This document shows positions 9,383-20,795 of a DNA stretch of 64,000 nt, piece after piece. This DNA comes from Pseudomonas sp. KU26590 (GTDB taxonomy: Bacteria; Pseudomonadota; Gammaproteobacteria; Pseudomonadales; Pseudomonadaceae). Numbering within the stretch: position 1 is the stretch's first letter; each line of letters starts with the position of its first letter. The stretch spans positions 1,455,501-1,519,500 of the forward strand of contig NZ_CP110644.1 of the NCBI RefSeq assembly GCF_026153515.1, read 5' to 3'. The translations under genes were made by a program, and so were the position numbers. The notes below the pieces were generated by a model that was not told where the DNA came from, did no database searches, and saw only the letters and a list, made by a program, of their open reading frames with translations.

Positions 9383-9757
9383 TCAGCAATCGAACGCATT
9401 CGTCAGCCAGTTCAGCGCGGGTGATGTGCCAGGGTCGCCATTGATCGCGACGACGTCGAAGCGACACGGTGAATCGGCCCAGCGCACCTCGCTTTGCAGA
9501 AAGGATTGAGCCGCCAGTGTGAGCTTTTCCTGCTTGCGAAAATCGACGCTTTCCAGCGCGCCACCCCAACCGGCGTGGCGACGATACCGAACTTCGACGA
9601 ATACTACTGTATCGCCGTCGAGCATGACCAGATCAAGCTCGCCGCGTTTGCATGACCAGTTACGGGTAATCAGCTGCAATCCATGCTGTTGCAGGTGACG
9701 CAGGGCGTAGGCTTCGGCCTCGCGCCCTGCAGTTTGACGGGTGGTGCCTGAGGTCAA
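9383..9757 (-). CDS. yraN: YraN family (UPF0102) nuclease-fold protein
   Basis: The protein of about 124 residues contains the family core GREAEAYALRHLQQHG, LITRNWSCKRGELDLVMLDG and VVFVEVRYRR. The E-L-D and E-V-R positions match an endonuclease-like (restriction-enzyme) fold; function is unproven. I place the start at a TTG (9757) that overlaps the lpoA stop by two bases. An in-frame ATG at 9808 would overlap lpoA by 55 bases and adds residues not typical of the family. The frame itself is secure, the start is not. Confidence 0.8.
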   Translation of the reverse strand: MTSGTTRQTAGREAEAYALRHLQQHGLQLITRNWSCKRGELDLVMLDGDTVVFVEVRYRRHAGWGGALESVDFRKQEKLTLAAQSFLQSEVRWADSPCRFDVVAINGDPGTSPALNWLTNAFDC

Positions 9758-11568
9758 GGCGCGGTGTCCGGCAGGCGCTGAACCTTGCCATCCACAAACT
9801 CTGCCCATGGCAGCTGACGCTCGATGCGTTGGCCCTGACCGATCGCCAGGCTGCCGGACAGGCCGTCGATGCGGCTTTCAGGCAAGGTTTTCAGCTGAGT
9901 CAGTCGCGGCGCCAGACGGTACGCGTCGATGCCCATGGCGTAGAGACGGCCAAGGCTGCCGGAGGCTTGTGGCCATTGAGCGGTCACTTGCTGGCGCAGC
10001 GGGTCGTTGGCGTTCAGCAACCACGGGGTTTCGCAGAAGCGCACGCCGTTAAGGTCGTTGTACATCGCCGGGTCGCCGCTGTTGGTGAACAGGTGCGAAG
10101 TGGCATAGACCGGAACATCGCCAGCGTACTGGAAGACCATGGTCGGTTTGATCTGCTGAGCCTGTTGAGGCGTTGCAGCGAGGAACATGAAGTCCACGTC
10201 CTGGCGACGGGAAGGCTGAGCGGCCATCTGCGTGCCAGTGGCGCTTTGCACGCGCTGGGCGCGGCCTTCGCTGTTGCGCAGTTGGAACAGATCGGCGACC
10301 TGTTGAGCGAGTGCGACCGGCTGATCGATGCGCTCAGCACCCAGCAAGGTGCCACCTTTGGCCTGCCAGCTTTGACGGAAGGCCTCGAGCACGCGATCAC
10401 CCCATTCGCCCTTCGGCACCATGGCAACCGCACTGCGCTTGCCATCGGCCCAGGCACGACGCGCCACTTCCCGGGCTTCGTCTTCAGCGGCGAGCCCAAA
10501 CTGGAACAGCTCGGCAGGGCCTTGAGTGCCGGAATCACTGTAATTCAGCGCCAGCGTGGTAATCGGCAATTGAGGGCGAGCGCTCAGCTGTTTAACCAGC
10601 GGCTTCTCCAACGGACCGACCACCAGTTGCACGCCGGCCGCCTTGGCTTGCGCATAAAAGGCGTCCATCGAGGTCACGCGGGAACTGTCGAACACTTCGA
10701 TCGCAGGTGGCTTCTCGCCGGCCTGCTGAGCTTGATAGTTCGCCGCCATGAAGCCGTCACGCAGAGCGCGGGAGACCGAGGCGAGAGGACCGTCCTGCGG
10801 CAGCAGCAACGCGATCTTGGTCAACGGCTGGCTCTTCAGGTCACGCAACTGCGCGAGGGCAGTCGGCAGCTGACGTGTCGCCGGGTGCTGCGGGTTCTGC
10901 GCTTTCCAGTTGTCGATGGCCGCCTGCTGCTGTTCCAGCGTGCCGGCGCCCTTGACCGCGCGGGCCAAGCTCAGCCAGCCGCCCATGTCATCGTTGGCCG
11001 AGCTTTGCTGCTGCTCGGGTGGCAGCGCGGCAACCAGCGTCCAGATAGCGTCGTTGTTGGCGTTCAGGGCGTCGCCTTGCAGCAACGGGCCCATGAACAC
11101 GCGCTCGCTCGCGGCTGCGAGGGTCTGGCCGTCTGCCTCAAACGCCCGGGCGCGAACGGTGTGAGCGCGGGTTTGCAGGTCAACCGGCATTTCGCCCAGA
11201 TGCTGCATGCTTGGATGGTTGAGAGCGGTCAGCGCGGCTTTCGGCTGGCTGCGACCCAATGCCAGTTCGGCGGACAGGGTGTTGGCGTAGATCTGTTTGT
11301 CAGTCTTGAGCTGGTCCATCTGCACCTGCTCAAGGATGCTCGCCGCGCGGCTCGGGTTGTTCTGGCGCGCTGCCAGGTCGGCCGCCGTCAGTTTCAGCAA
11401 CGCTGCCTGATCAGGCGACTTCGCCGCAGCCGCCTGTTCGAGCAGTTGTTCGATGCTGGCATCGGGGGAGCGTGGCAATTCGCCAAGGCTGGAGGAGGGC
11501 GAACCGGCACAGGCAGCCAAGAGGGCAGCCAGGCAGAGGGCAGAGAACAGCCGCAGGCAAGCGATCAT
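9754..11568 (-). CDS. lpoA: Penicillin-binding protein activator LpoA
   Basis: The 604-residue outer-membrane lipoprotein has lipobox LLAAC (Cys20). An N-terminal helical repeat region lies around residues 30-250. A periplasmic-binding-protein-like domain follows from the motif LTKIALLLPQDGPLASVSRALRDGF. LpoA stimulates PBP1a from the outer membrane. The start is the ATG giving the signal peptide MIACLRLFSALCLAALLA; the frame stays open for another 133 codons upstream but that stretch overlaps the divergent rsmI region. It heads lpoA-yraN and is divergent from rsmI. Confidence 0.93.
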   Translation of the reverse strand: MIACLRLFSALCLAALLAACAGSPSSSLGELPRSPDASIEQLLEQAAAAKSPDQAALLKLTAADLAARQNNPSRAASILEQVQMDQLKTDKQIYANTLSAELALGRSQPKAALTALNHPSMQHLGEMPVDLQTRAHTVRARAFEADGQTLAAASERVFMGPLLQGDALNANNDAIWTLVAALPPEQQQSSANDDMGGWLSLARAVKGAGTLEQQQAAIDNWKAQNPQHPATRQLPTALAQLRDLKSQPLTKIALLLPQDGPLASVSRALRDGFMAANYQAQQAGEKPPAIEVFDSSRVTSMDAFYAQAKAAGVQLVVGPLEKPLVKQLSARPQLPITTLALNYSDSGTQGPAELFQFGLAAEDEAREVARRAWADGKRSAVAMVPKGEWGDRVLEAFRQSWQAKGGTLLGAERIDQPVALAQQVADLFQLRNSEGRAQRVQSATGTQMAAQPSRRQDVDFMFLAATPQQAQQIKPTMVFQYAGDVPVYATSHLFTNSGDPAMYNDLNGVRFCETPWLLNANDPLRQQVTAQWPQASGSLGRLYAMGIDAYRLAPRLTQLKTLPESRIDGLSGSLAIGQGQRIERQLPWAEFVDGKVQRLPDTAP

Positions 11569-11823
11569 GTGTTTGTTCCTGATACTCGAGCAAATTAGCG
11601 TGGAAGTGTACCCAAGCACTGGCCGGGGCGCGACGTTGAAGGCGTTAAAGCGGCGATATTGATCGTCTCCAGGCGCGTCGGTTGACCTGAGTCGGACTGT
11701 CGCGCAGTCGCTGCCCTGTTGCTGGCGTTCGAGCTGCTTTTCTGGACTCACGGGGTGCGACATCCTGTTTTGTCGGCCGCAGCCTGTACAATGCAGGCTT
11801 TTACACAACATGAGGTGTGCGCT

Positions 11824-12696
11824 TTGACTGCTCCGGGTGCTTCGAATTCCACTACAGGCTCGCTTTATGTGGTGGCCACGCCGATCGGCAACCTGGATGA
11901 CATCAGCGCCCGTGCCTTGAAGGTGCTGCGCGATGTTTCGCTGATTGCCGCCGAGGATACCCGCCACTCGTTACGGCTGATGCAGCACTTTGGCATTCCG
12001 ACGCCGTTGGCTGCCTGTCATGAGCACAATGAGCGCGAGGAGGGCAGCCGTTTCATCACGCGCCTGCTGGCCGGCGATAACGTTGCGCTGATCTCCGATG
12101 CCGGCACGCCGCTCATTTCCGACCCTGGCTACCATCTGGTGCGTCAGGCCCGGGCAGCAGGTATTCAAGTCATCCCGGTCCCGGGCGCCTGCGCCTTGAT
12201 CGCGGCGCTCTCGGCGGCGGGGTTGCCGTCAGACCGCTTTATCTTCGAAGGCTTCTTGCCGGCCAAGTCGGTGGGCCGAAAGGCGCGGCTCGAACTCGTC
12301 AAAGAAGAACCGCGCACGCTTATCTTCTATGAAGCGCCCCATCGCATTCTCGAATGCCTTCAGGACATGGAAGAGATCTTCGGCCCGGACCGTCCCGCGT
12401 TGCTCGGACGCGAGTTGACGAAAACGTTCGAAACCCTCAAGGGGCTACCGCTCTCCGAGCTGCGCGCCTTCGTTGAGGGCGACAGTAATCAGCAGCGCGG
12501 CGAGTGCGTGGTGCTCGTGGCGGGCTGGAGCGAGCCCGAAGGCGAGGATGTGATTGGCGCCGAAGCGCGGCGGGTGCTCGATCTGCTGCTGGAGGAAATG
12601 CCCCTCAAGCGTGCCGCCGCACTGGCTGCGGAAATCACCGGCGTACGCAAGAACCTGCTTTATCAGGTGGCGCTGGATAAACAGAAAGGCGTGTGA
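11824..12696 (+). CDS. rsmI: 16S rRNA (cytidine1402-2'-O)-methyltransferase
   Basis: The 290-residue SAM-dependent tetrapyrrole-methylase-fold protein has the motif LYVVATPIGNLDDISARA. It also has AEDTRHS, SDAGTPLISDPG and VPVPGACALIAALSAAGLP. It 2'-O-methylates C1402 of 16S rRNA together with RsmH, which lies 1.2 kb downstream. The TTG at 11824 is chosen because GAGGTG sits eight bases upstream and it yields the family start MTAPGA; a GTG at 11815 is in frame. Divergent from lpoA with a 255-base gap that holds no other gene. Confidence 0.93.
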   Translation: MTAPGASNSTTGSLYVVATPIGNLDDISARALKVLRDVSLIAAEDTRHSLRLMQHFGIPTPLAACHEHNEREEGSRFITRLLAGDNVALISDAGTPLISDPGYHLVRQARAAGIQVIPVPGACALIAALSAAGLPSDRFIFEGFLPAKSVGRKARLELVKEEPRTLIFYEAPHRILECLQDMEEIFGPDRPALLGRELTKTFETLKGLPLSELRAFVEGDSNQQRGECVVLVAGWSEPEGEDVIGAEARRVLDLLLEEMPLKRAAALAAEITGVRKNLLYQVALDKQKGV

Positions 12697-12744
12697 CGGG
12701 ATGTCGCGGGCAGCGTGGCAAATGGCCGGAAACCCGATTAAAGC

Positions 12745-12772
12745 TTGTTCTTGAGCCGTCGTCCCATTAACC
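12745..12772 (+). promoter_or_regulatory. Candidate rnpB promoter
   Basis: TTGTTC (12745-12750) is separated by 16 bases from TTAACC (12767-12772), ten bases before the mature 5' end of RNase P RNA. The position fits and the -10 is weak. Inference only. Confidence 0.45.
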
Positions 12773-12782
12773 TTGGCGGCGG

Positions 12783-13142
12783 AGAGTCGATTGGACAGTC
12801 GCTGCCTTTCATTGTTCTGCAATGAAGGGGGGAGGAAAGTCCGGGCTCCATAGGGCGGAGTGCCAGGTAACGCCTGGGGGGCGTGAGCCTACGGAAAGTG
12901 CCACAGAAAATAACCGCCTAAGCACTTCGGTGCCGGTAAGGGTGAAAAGGTGCGGTAAGAGCGCACCGCACGTCTGGCAACAGTTCGTGGCTAGGTAAAC
13001 CCCACTCGGAGCAAGACCAAATAGGGTTCCAAGGCGTGGCCCGCGCTGGAACCGGGTAGGTTGCTAAAGATGTCCGGTGACGGCCATCGTAGAGGAATGA
13101 CTGTCCTCGACAGAACCCGGCTTACAGATCGACTCTCCACCT
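12783..13142 (+). ncRNA. rnpB: RNase P RNA component (type A)
   Basis: The about 360-base RNA is the catalytic part of the tRNA 5'-processing enzyme. Recognisable blocks are the P4-forming GAGGAAAGTCCGGGCTCC near the 5' end and ACAGAACCCGGCTTACAG near the 3' end. The GGTAAACCCCA...GGAGCAAGACCAAATAGG region matches the L15 tRNA-CCA binding area. The termini AGAGTCGAT and ATCGACTCT pair as stem P1, which defines the ends. Confidence 0.97.
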
Positions 13143-13243
13143 CCTTTTCTCCCCCTCGTTTGTACGATTTATCCCCTCTGGTAATACCAAAAAAATCTTA
13201 AACCTTACAAATCACTTTAACTTCGAACGCCATCCGTTTGTTC

Positions 13244-13315
13244 GTCCTAGGAAATATCCGTAGGACCGATCCGAAATCCGCCACATCTCCTTCGTAAGTG
13301 CTCCTAAATATCCGT
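13244..13315 (+). promoter_or_regulatory. Repeated AAATATCCGT element upstream of mraZ
   Basis: AAATATCCGT occurs at 13252-13261 and 13306-13315. The first copy is framed by the inverted repeat GTCCTA (13244-13249) / TAGGAC (13261-13266). The region is AT-rich between rnpB and the dcw promoter and has no plausible gene. It may be an additional operator or promoter; function unknown. Confidence 0.4.
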
Positions 13316-13344
13316 CCTATAAGGGTTTTCCTCGTGAAGTCGCC

Positions 13345-13374
13345 TTGACGGTGTGGTGGGCGCATTCCTATAGT
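13345..13374 (+). promoter_or_regulatory. dcw cluster promoter (Pmra)
   Basis: TTGACG (13345-13350) and TATAGT (13369-13374) are separated by 18 bases. Transcription would begin near 13381, exactly at the MraZ repeats and about 67 bases before the mraZ start. Confidence 0.7.
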
Positions 13375-13380
13375 GTGCGC

Positions 13381-13410
13381 AAGTGGCGGAAAGTGGCGTG
13401 AAGTGGGTTT
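13381..13410 (+). promoter_or_regulatory. MraZ box: three 10-bp repeats
   Basis: AGTGGCGGAA, AGTGGCGTGA and AGTGGGTTTT follow one another at exact 10-base spacing. MraZ is known to bind tandem TGGGN units with five-base spacers in front of its own operon. Here the units read TGGCG, TGGCG, TGGGT, and they lie at the predicted transcription start, as expected for autorepression. Confidence 0.75.
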
Positions 13411-13447
13411 TTTGACCGCAAAAAGATAATATTTGGAGATCGCGCCT

Positions 13448-13903
13448 GTGTTCCGTGGTGCAAACGCAATCAATCTCGACGCAAAGGGCCGTCTCGCTAT
13501 GCCGAGCCGGTACCGTGACGAGTTGGATTCGCGTAGCGCCGGCCAGATGATCGTCACCATTGATACCGTCGACCCGTGCTTGTGCATCTATCCGCTTCCC
13601 GAGTGGGAGCTGATTGAGGCCAAGCTGCGCGAGCTCGCCACATTCCGTGAAGAAAACCGTCGTCTGCAGCGGCTGTTGATCGGTAATGCGGTGGATCTGG
13701 AGCTGGACGGCAGTGGGCGTTTCCTGGTGCCGCCACGTTTGCGTGAATACGCCAAGCTCGATAAGCGAGTGATGCTGGTAGGCCAGCTCAACAAGTTTCA
13801 ACTGTGGGATGAGGACGCCTGGAACGCACTTGCTGATGCGGACCTTGCGGCCATTCAAAAACCGGGTGCGATGCCCGATGAACTGCGTGATTTGATCCTG
13901 TGA
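13448..13903 (+). CDS. mraZ: Transcriptional regulator MraZ
   Basis: The 151-residue protein carries two AbrB-like (SpoVT) halves, each with a D-x-x-G-R turn: [14 protein letters not shown] near residue 10 and [18 protein letters not shown] near residue 90. It forms a ring that binds tandem repeats and represses the division/cell-wall operon. The GTG at 13448, with GGAG upstream, gives the conserved start (V/M)[10 protein letters not shown]; an ATG five codons earlier is not conserved. It is the first gene of the dcw cluster and overlaps rsmH by four bases. Confidence 0.95.
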   Translation: MFRGANAINLDAKGRLAMPSRYRDELDSRSAGQMIVTIDTVDPCLCIYPLPEWELIEAKLRELATFREENRRLQRLLIGNAVDLELDGSGRFLVPPRLREYAKLDKRVMLVGQLNKFQLWDEDAWNALADADLAAIQKPGAMPDELRDLIL

Positions 13904-14843
13904 CTACGAATAGCGGCTTTACCCACATCACCGTACTGCTCGAAGAAGCCGTCGAGGCTCTCGCGGTGCGCGCCGATGGCTGCTATCTGGATGGCACCTT
14001 TGGGCGTGGCGGACATAGCCGCCTTATATTGCAGAACCTGGGGCCGGAGGGTCGGCTTCTCGGATTCGATAAAGACCCCCAAGCGATTGCCACCGGGCAA
14101 ACGCTGGCGGCCGAAGACGGCCGCTTTGTCATTGTGCAGCGCAGCTTTGCTGAACTCGGCGCCGAAGCCCAAGAGCGCGGTCTGGCAGGCAAGGTCAGCG
14201 GCATCCTGCTTGATCTCGGTGTTTCGTCGCCCCAACTGGACGACCCCGAGCGCGGCTTCAGTTTCATGAACGATGGCCCTCTGGACATGCGCATGGACCC
14301 GTCCCGCGGCGTCAGCGCAGCCGAGTTCGTCAACACCGCACCGGCCGAAGAAATCGCCCGCGTTTTTAAAGAATACGGCGAAGAGCGTTTTTCCCGCCGT
14401 ATGGCCGGTGCCGTCGTGGCCCGCCGTGAGACTCAACCGTTCGAGCGCACCGGCGATCTGGCCGAAGTGCTGAAAGTCGCCAACCCGGCGTGGGAGAAGG
14501 GCAAGAACCCTGCGACCCGCGCCTTCCAGGGCCTGCGCATTCACGTCAACAACGAACTGGGTGATCTGGAAGCAGGCCTTGAGGCTGCACTGGAAGCCCT
14601 CGAAGTCGGCGGGCGTCTGGTGGTCATCAGCTTCCATTCGCTAGAAGACCGCATCGTCAAATTGTTCATGCGCAAGCTGGTCAAGGGCGAAGCCGACAAC
14701 CTGCCGCGCAACCTGCCGATCCGTCATCAGGCTTTCGAGCCGCTTGTCAAGCTGATCGGCAAGGCGCAATTCGCGTCTGATGACGAAACCCGCGCCAATC
14801 CGCGTTCGCGCAGCGCCGTCATGCGCGTCGCGGAGAAACTCCG

Positions 14844-14847
<4 letters not shown>
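13900..14847 (+). CDS. rsmH: 16S rRNA (cytosine1402-N4)-methyltransferase
   Basis: The 315-residue SAM methyltransferase begins [15 protein letters not shown] and has the cofactor motif [12 protein letters not shown]. Later motifs are [12 protein letters not shown] and the C-terminal [14 protein letters not shown]. It N4-methylates C1402 in the ribosomal P site. The GTG start overlaps the mraZ stop (GTGA) and the stop overlaps ftsL (ATGA). Confidence 0.97.
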
Positions 14848-16881
<2,034 letters not shown>

Positions 16882-16882
<1 letters not shown>

Positions 16883-18345
16883 TGTCTTTGAATTTGAGCA
16901 AACTGTTTGCGCAGTGCAACCGCGATCTGTTGATTCGCGAACTGACCCTGGACAGCCGCAAGGTGCGTCCGGGTGATCTGTTTCTGGCGATTCCGGGCCT
17001 CAAGGTCGACGGCCGTGAGCACATCACCGACGCCATTGCACACGGCGCGGCGGCCATCGCCTATGAAGCCGAAGGCGCCAAGGTGCTGCCGATCACCGAC
17101 ATCCCGATGATGCCGGTCAAGGGCCTGGCAGCACAGCTGTCCGACCTCGCCGGGCGCTTTTATGGCGACCCGAGCCGCAACCTGAACCTGATCGGCGTGA
17201 CCGGCACCAACGGCAAAACCAGCGTGACTCAACTGGTGGCCCAGGCGCTGGACAAGCTCGGGCAGCACTGCGGTATCATCGGCACGCTGGGCACCGGCTT
17301 CTATAGCGAGCTGAAAAGCGGCATTCACACGACGCCGGATCCGATCTCCGTGCAATCGACCCTGTACGACCTGAAAAGGGCCGGGGCCAAAGCGGTTGCC
17401 ATGGAAGTCTCGTCCCACGGGCTGGATCAGGGTCGGGTTACCGCGCTGGCTTTCGACGTGGCGGTGATGACCAATCTGTCCCGCGATCATCTCGATTACC
17501 ACGGCACCATGGAGGCCTACGCTGCCGCCAAGGCCAAGCTGTTTGCCTGGAATGACCTGCGCTGCCGTGTGGTCAATCTCGACGACGGGTTTGGTCGTCA
17601 GCTGGCCGCTGCGCCGCACGCTTCGCGTCTGATTACCTACAGCCAGGAAGACAGCAGCGCTTACCTGTTCTGCCGCGATGCGCATTTCGATGACGATGGC
17701 GTACGCGCGACCTTGGTAACGCCTCAGGGCAGTCATGCCTTGCGCAGCAGCCTGCTGGGCCGTTTCAACCTGAGCAACGTGCTGGCTGCGGTCGGCGCGT
17801 TGATGGGTCTTGATTACCCGCTGGACGACATTTTGAAAGTACTGCCGACGCTGGAAGGCCCTGCTGGCCGGATGCAGCGTCTGGGCGGTGGCTCGCGTCC
17901 GCTGGTGGTGGTCGATTACGCCCACACCCCTGACGCCCTGGAAAAAGTGCTCGCCGCGTTGCGCCCACACGCAAAAGGTCAACTGACCTGCCTGTTCGGC
18001 TGCGGCGGCGATCGTGATCGCGGCAAGCGTCCGCTGATGGCCGAAGTGGTCGAGCGTCTGGCCGACAAAGTGCTGGTCACCGACGACAACCCGCGCAGCG
18101 AAGACCCGGCTCGTATTTTTGATGACATCCGTGCTGGATTCGTCTCGGCTAACGCAGTCGATTTCGTTGCCGGGCGCGGTCAGGCCATCGCGCAGATCAT
18201 CGCCCAGGCGTCCGCTGCCGATGTAATCGTGCTGGCCGGCAAGGGCCATGAGGATTACCAGGAAATGAACGGACAGCGTCAGCCGTTTTCCGATCTGGAA
18301 GAAGCCACCAACGCGCTCGACGCCTGGGAGGCCGCACATGCTTAA
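16882..18345 (+). CDS. murE: UDP-MurNAc-L-Ala-D-Glu:meso-DAP ligase
   Basis: The 487-residue Mur ligase adds meso-diaminopimelate to the muropeptide stem. The ATP loop is GVTGTNGKTS (about residues 109-118). The C-terminal DNPR motif (TDDNPRSEDP), which marks specificity for meso-DAP rather than Lys, is present. The N-terminal UDP-binding domain begins LTLDSRKVRPGDLFLA. It overlaps murF by eight bases. Confidence 0.97.
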
Positions 18346-19708
18346 GCCGCTTTCGTTCAGCGAACTGCTCGTGCCGCTCGACGCGCGCCGTGTGGGCCAT
18401 GACTGCAGTTTTTCCGGTGTCAGCATCGACAGCCGCGCGATCACACCCGGCCAATTGTTCGTGGCGCTGACCGGCCCGCGCTTCGACGGTCACGACTACC
18501 TCGATCAAGTCGCTGCCAAAGGCGCAGTCGCCGCGTTGGTTGAGCGCGAGGTTGCGGGCAGTGCGTTGCCGCAATTGATCGTCACCGACACTCGCAAAGC
18601 CCTCGCGCAACTAGGCGCGCTGAACCGCAATGCCTTTATGGACAAGCCGGTCGCCGCGATCACCGGTTCCAGCGGCAAGACCACCGTGAAGGAAATGCTC
18701 GCGAGCATCCTGCGCACGCGCGGTCCTGTGTTGGCGACGCGCGGCAACCTGAACAACGAATTGGGCGTCCCGCTGACGCTGCTGGAACTGGCGCCGGAAT
18801 TCGACGCTGCCGTCATCGAGCTGGGCGCATCCCGTGTGGGCGAGATCGCTTTCACGGTCAGCCTGGCCAAGCCCCATGTTTGTGTTCTGACCAATGCCGG
18901 CACTGCCCACGTGGGCGAGTTTGGCGGCCCGGAGAAGATCGTCGAAGCCAAGGGCGAGATCATCGAAGGCCTGGACGCTCGCGGCGTGGCGGTGTTGAAC
19001 CTCGACGACAAGGCGTTCGACATCTGGGTGGCCCGTGCCGGCGCACGCAAGGTGTTGAGTTTCGCGCTTAAAAACAGTCATGCCGACTTCTATGCCAGCG
19101 ACCTGGGCATTGATGCGCGTGGCTGCCCGGCGTTCACGTTGAACACCCCGAACGGCTCCGCACCGGTGCAATTGAATCTGCTGGGCACGCACAACGTTGC
19201 CAACGCATTGGCCGCTGCTGCTGCTGCCCACGCGCTGGATGTATCGCTGCCGGGCATCGTCGCCGGGCTCGACAACGTACAGCCGGTCAAAGGCCGCACC
19301 GTCGCGCAACTGGCGCCGAACGGCATGCGCGTCATTGATGACACTTACAACGCCAACCCCACGTCCGTGGCGGCCGCAACCGATATCCTCACCGGTTTCC
19401 CGGGCCGCAAGGTTCTGGTGCTGGGCGATATCGGCGAGCTGGGCGCCTGGGCGGAGCAGGGCCATCGCGATGTCGGCGAATACGCGGTCGGCAAAGTCGA
19501 CGCGCTGTATGCCGTCGGTCCGTTGATGGCCCATGCGGTCAAGGCTTTCGGGCAGGATGCCCGCCATTTTGAAACTCAGGCCGAGCTGATCGAAGCGCTC
19601 GGCGCCGAGCACGATAAAAACACCACCATTTTGATTAAAGGTTCACGCAGCGCTGCGATGGAAAACGTCGTAGCGGCTTTATGCGGAACACGCCTGGAGA
19701 AACATTAA
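18338..19708 (+). CDS. murF: UDP-MurNAc-tripeptide:D-Ala-D-Ala ligase
   Basis: The 456-residue Mur ligase completes the pentapeptide stem. It has the ATP loop [12 protein letters not shown] (about residues 108-119) and the Mur central motifs GTAHVGEFG and [10 protein letters not shown]. The stop overlaps mraY by one base (TAATG). Confidence 0.97.
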   Translation: MLKPLSFSELLVPLDARRVGHDCSFSGVSIDSRAITPGQLFVALTGPRFDGHDYLDQVAAKGAVAALVEREVAGSALPQLIVTDTRKALAQLGALNRNAFMDKPVAAITGSSGKTTVKEMLASILRTRGPVLATRGNLNNELGVPLTLLELAPEFDAAVIELGASRVGEIAFTVSLAKPHVCVLTNAGTAHVGEFGGPEKIVEAKGEIIEGLDARGVAVLNLDDKAFDIWVARAGARKVLSFALKNSHADFYASDLGIDARGCPAFTLNTPNGSAPVQLNLLGTHNVANALAAAAAAHALDVSLPGIVAGLDNVQPVKGRTVAQLAPNGMRVIDDTYNANPTSVAAATDILTGFPGRKVLVLGDIGELGAWAEQGHRDVGEYAVGKVDALYAVGPLMAHAVKAFGQDARHFETQAELIEALGAEHDKNTTILIKGSRSAAMENVVAALCGTRLEKH

Positions 19709-20790
19709 TGCTGCTGCTGCTGGCCGAGTATCTGCAACAGTTCTACAAAGGCTTCGCGGTCTTTCAGTACCTGACCCTGCGCGGGATCCTTGGCGTGCTC
19801 ACTGCACTGTCACTTTCCCTGTGCCTGGGCCCCTGGATGATCCGCGCCTTGCAGAGCAGGCAGATCGGCCAATCCGTGCGCAACGACGGACCCCAATCGC
19901 ACCTCTCCAAGTCCGGCACGCCGACCATGGGTGGCGCGCTGATTCTGTCTGCAATCGGCATCGCCACTTTGTTGTGGGCCGATCTGAGCAACCGTTACGT
20001 GTGGGTCGTGCTGATTGTCACGCTGCTGTTCGGCGCCATCGGTTGGGTCGACGACTACCGCAAGGTGATCGAGAAGAACTCCCGCGGGCTGCCGAGCCGC
20101 TGGAAATACTTCTGGCAATCGGTGTTCGGCCTGGGCGCAGCGATCTTCCTTTATATGACTGCGCAATCGCCGGTGGAAACCACGCTGCTGATCCCGATGC
20201 TCAAAGACTTCAGTATCCCGCTGGGCATTGGCTTCGTCGTGCTGACCTACTTCGTGATCGTCGGCTCCAGCAACGCAGTGAACCTCACGGACGGCCTGGA
20301 CGGTCTGGCGATCATGCCCACCGTGATGGTCGGCGGCGCGCTGGGGATCTTCTGCTACCTGTCGGGTAACGTGAAATTCGCGGAATACCTGCTGATCCCT
20401 TACGTGCCGGGCGCGGGCGAATTGATCGTGTTCTGTGGCGCGTTGATCGGGGCAGGTCTGGGATTCCTCTGGTTCAACACCTACCCGGCTCAGGTCTTCA
20501 TGGGCGATGTCGGTGCACTGGCACTGGGCGCGGCATTGGGCACCATTGCGGTGATCGTCCGTCAGGAAATCGTCCTGTTCATTATGGGCGGCGTCTTCGT
20601 AATGGAAACCCTGTCAGTCGTCATTCAGGTCGCATCCTTTAAGTTAACCGGCCGCCGCGTTTTCCGCATGGCGCCCATCCATCACCACTTTGAACTCAAG
20701 GGCTGGCCCGAGCCGCGCGTGATCGTCCGTTTCTGGATCATCACCGTGATTCTGGTGTTGGTCGGCCTTGCCACGTTGAAACTGAGGTAG
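19708..20790 (+). CDS. mraY: Phospho-MurNAc-pentapeptide translocase MraY
   Basis: The 360-residue, ten-helix integral membrane enzyme transfers phospho-MurNAc-pentapeptide to undecaprenyl phosphate, making lipid I. Conserved motifs are [25 protein letters not shown] and [11 protein letters not shown], which carry the catalytic Asp residues. The start is the ATG overlapping the murF stop; ORF extension to 19681 lies inside murF. Confidence 0.97.
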   Translation: MLLLLAEYLQQFYKGFAVFQYLTLRGILGVLTALSLSLCLGPWMIRALQSRQIGQSVRNDGPQSHLSKSGTPTMGGALILSAIGIATLLWADLSNRYVWVVLIVTLLFGAIGWVDDYRKVIEKNSRGLPSRWKYFWQSVFGLGAAIFLYMTAQSPVETTLLIPMLKDFSIPLGIGFVVLTYFVIVGSSNAVNLTDGLDGLAIMPTVMVGGALGIFCYLSGNVKFAEYLLIPYVPGAGELIVFCGALIGAGLGFLWFNTYPAQVFMGDVGALALGAALGTIAVIVRQEIVLFIMGGVFVMETLSVVIQVASFKLTGRRVFRMAPIHHHFELKGWPEPRVIVRFWIITVILVLVGLATLKLR

Positions 20791-20795
20791 AACGA

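Noticed and set aside
9829..11598. 589-residue frame antisense to lpoA
   Set aside because: The lpoA reading has a signal peptide and family motifs; the antisense frame has none.
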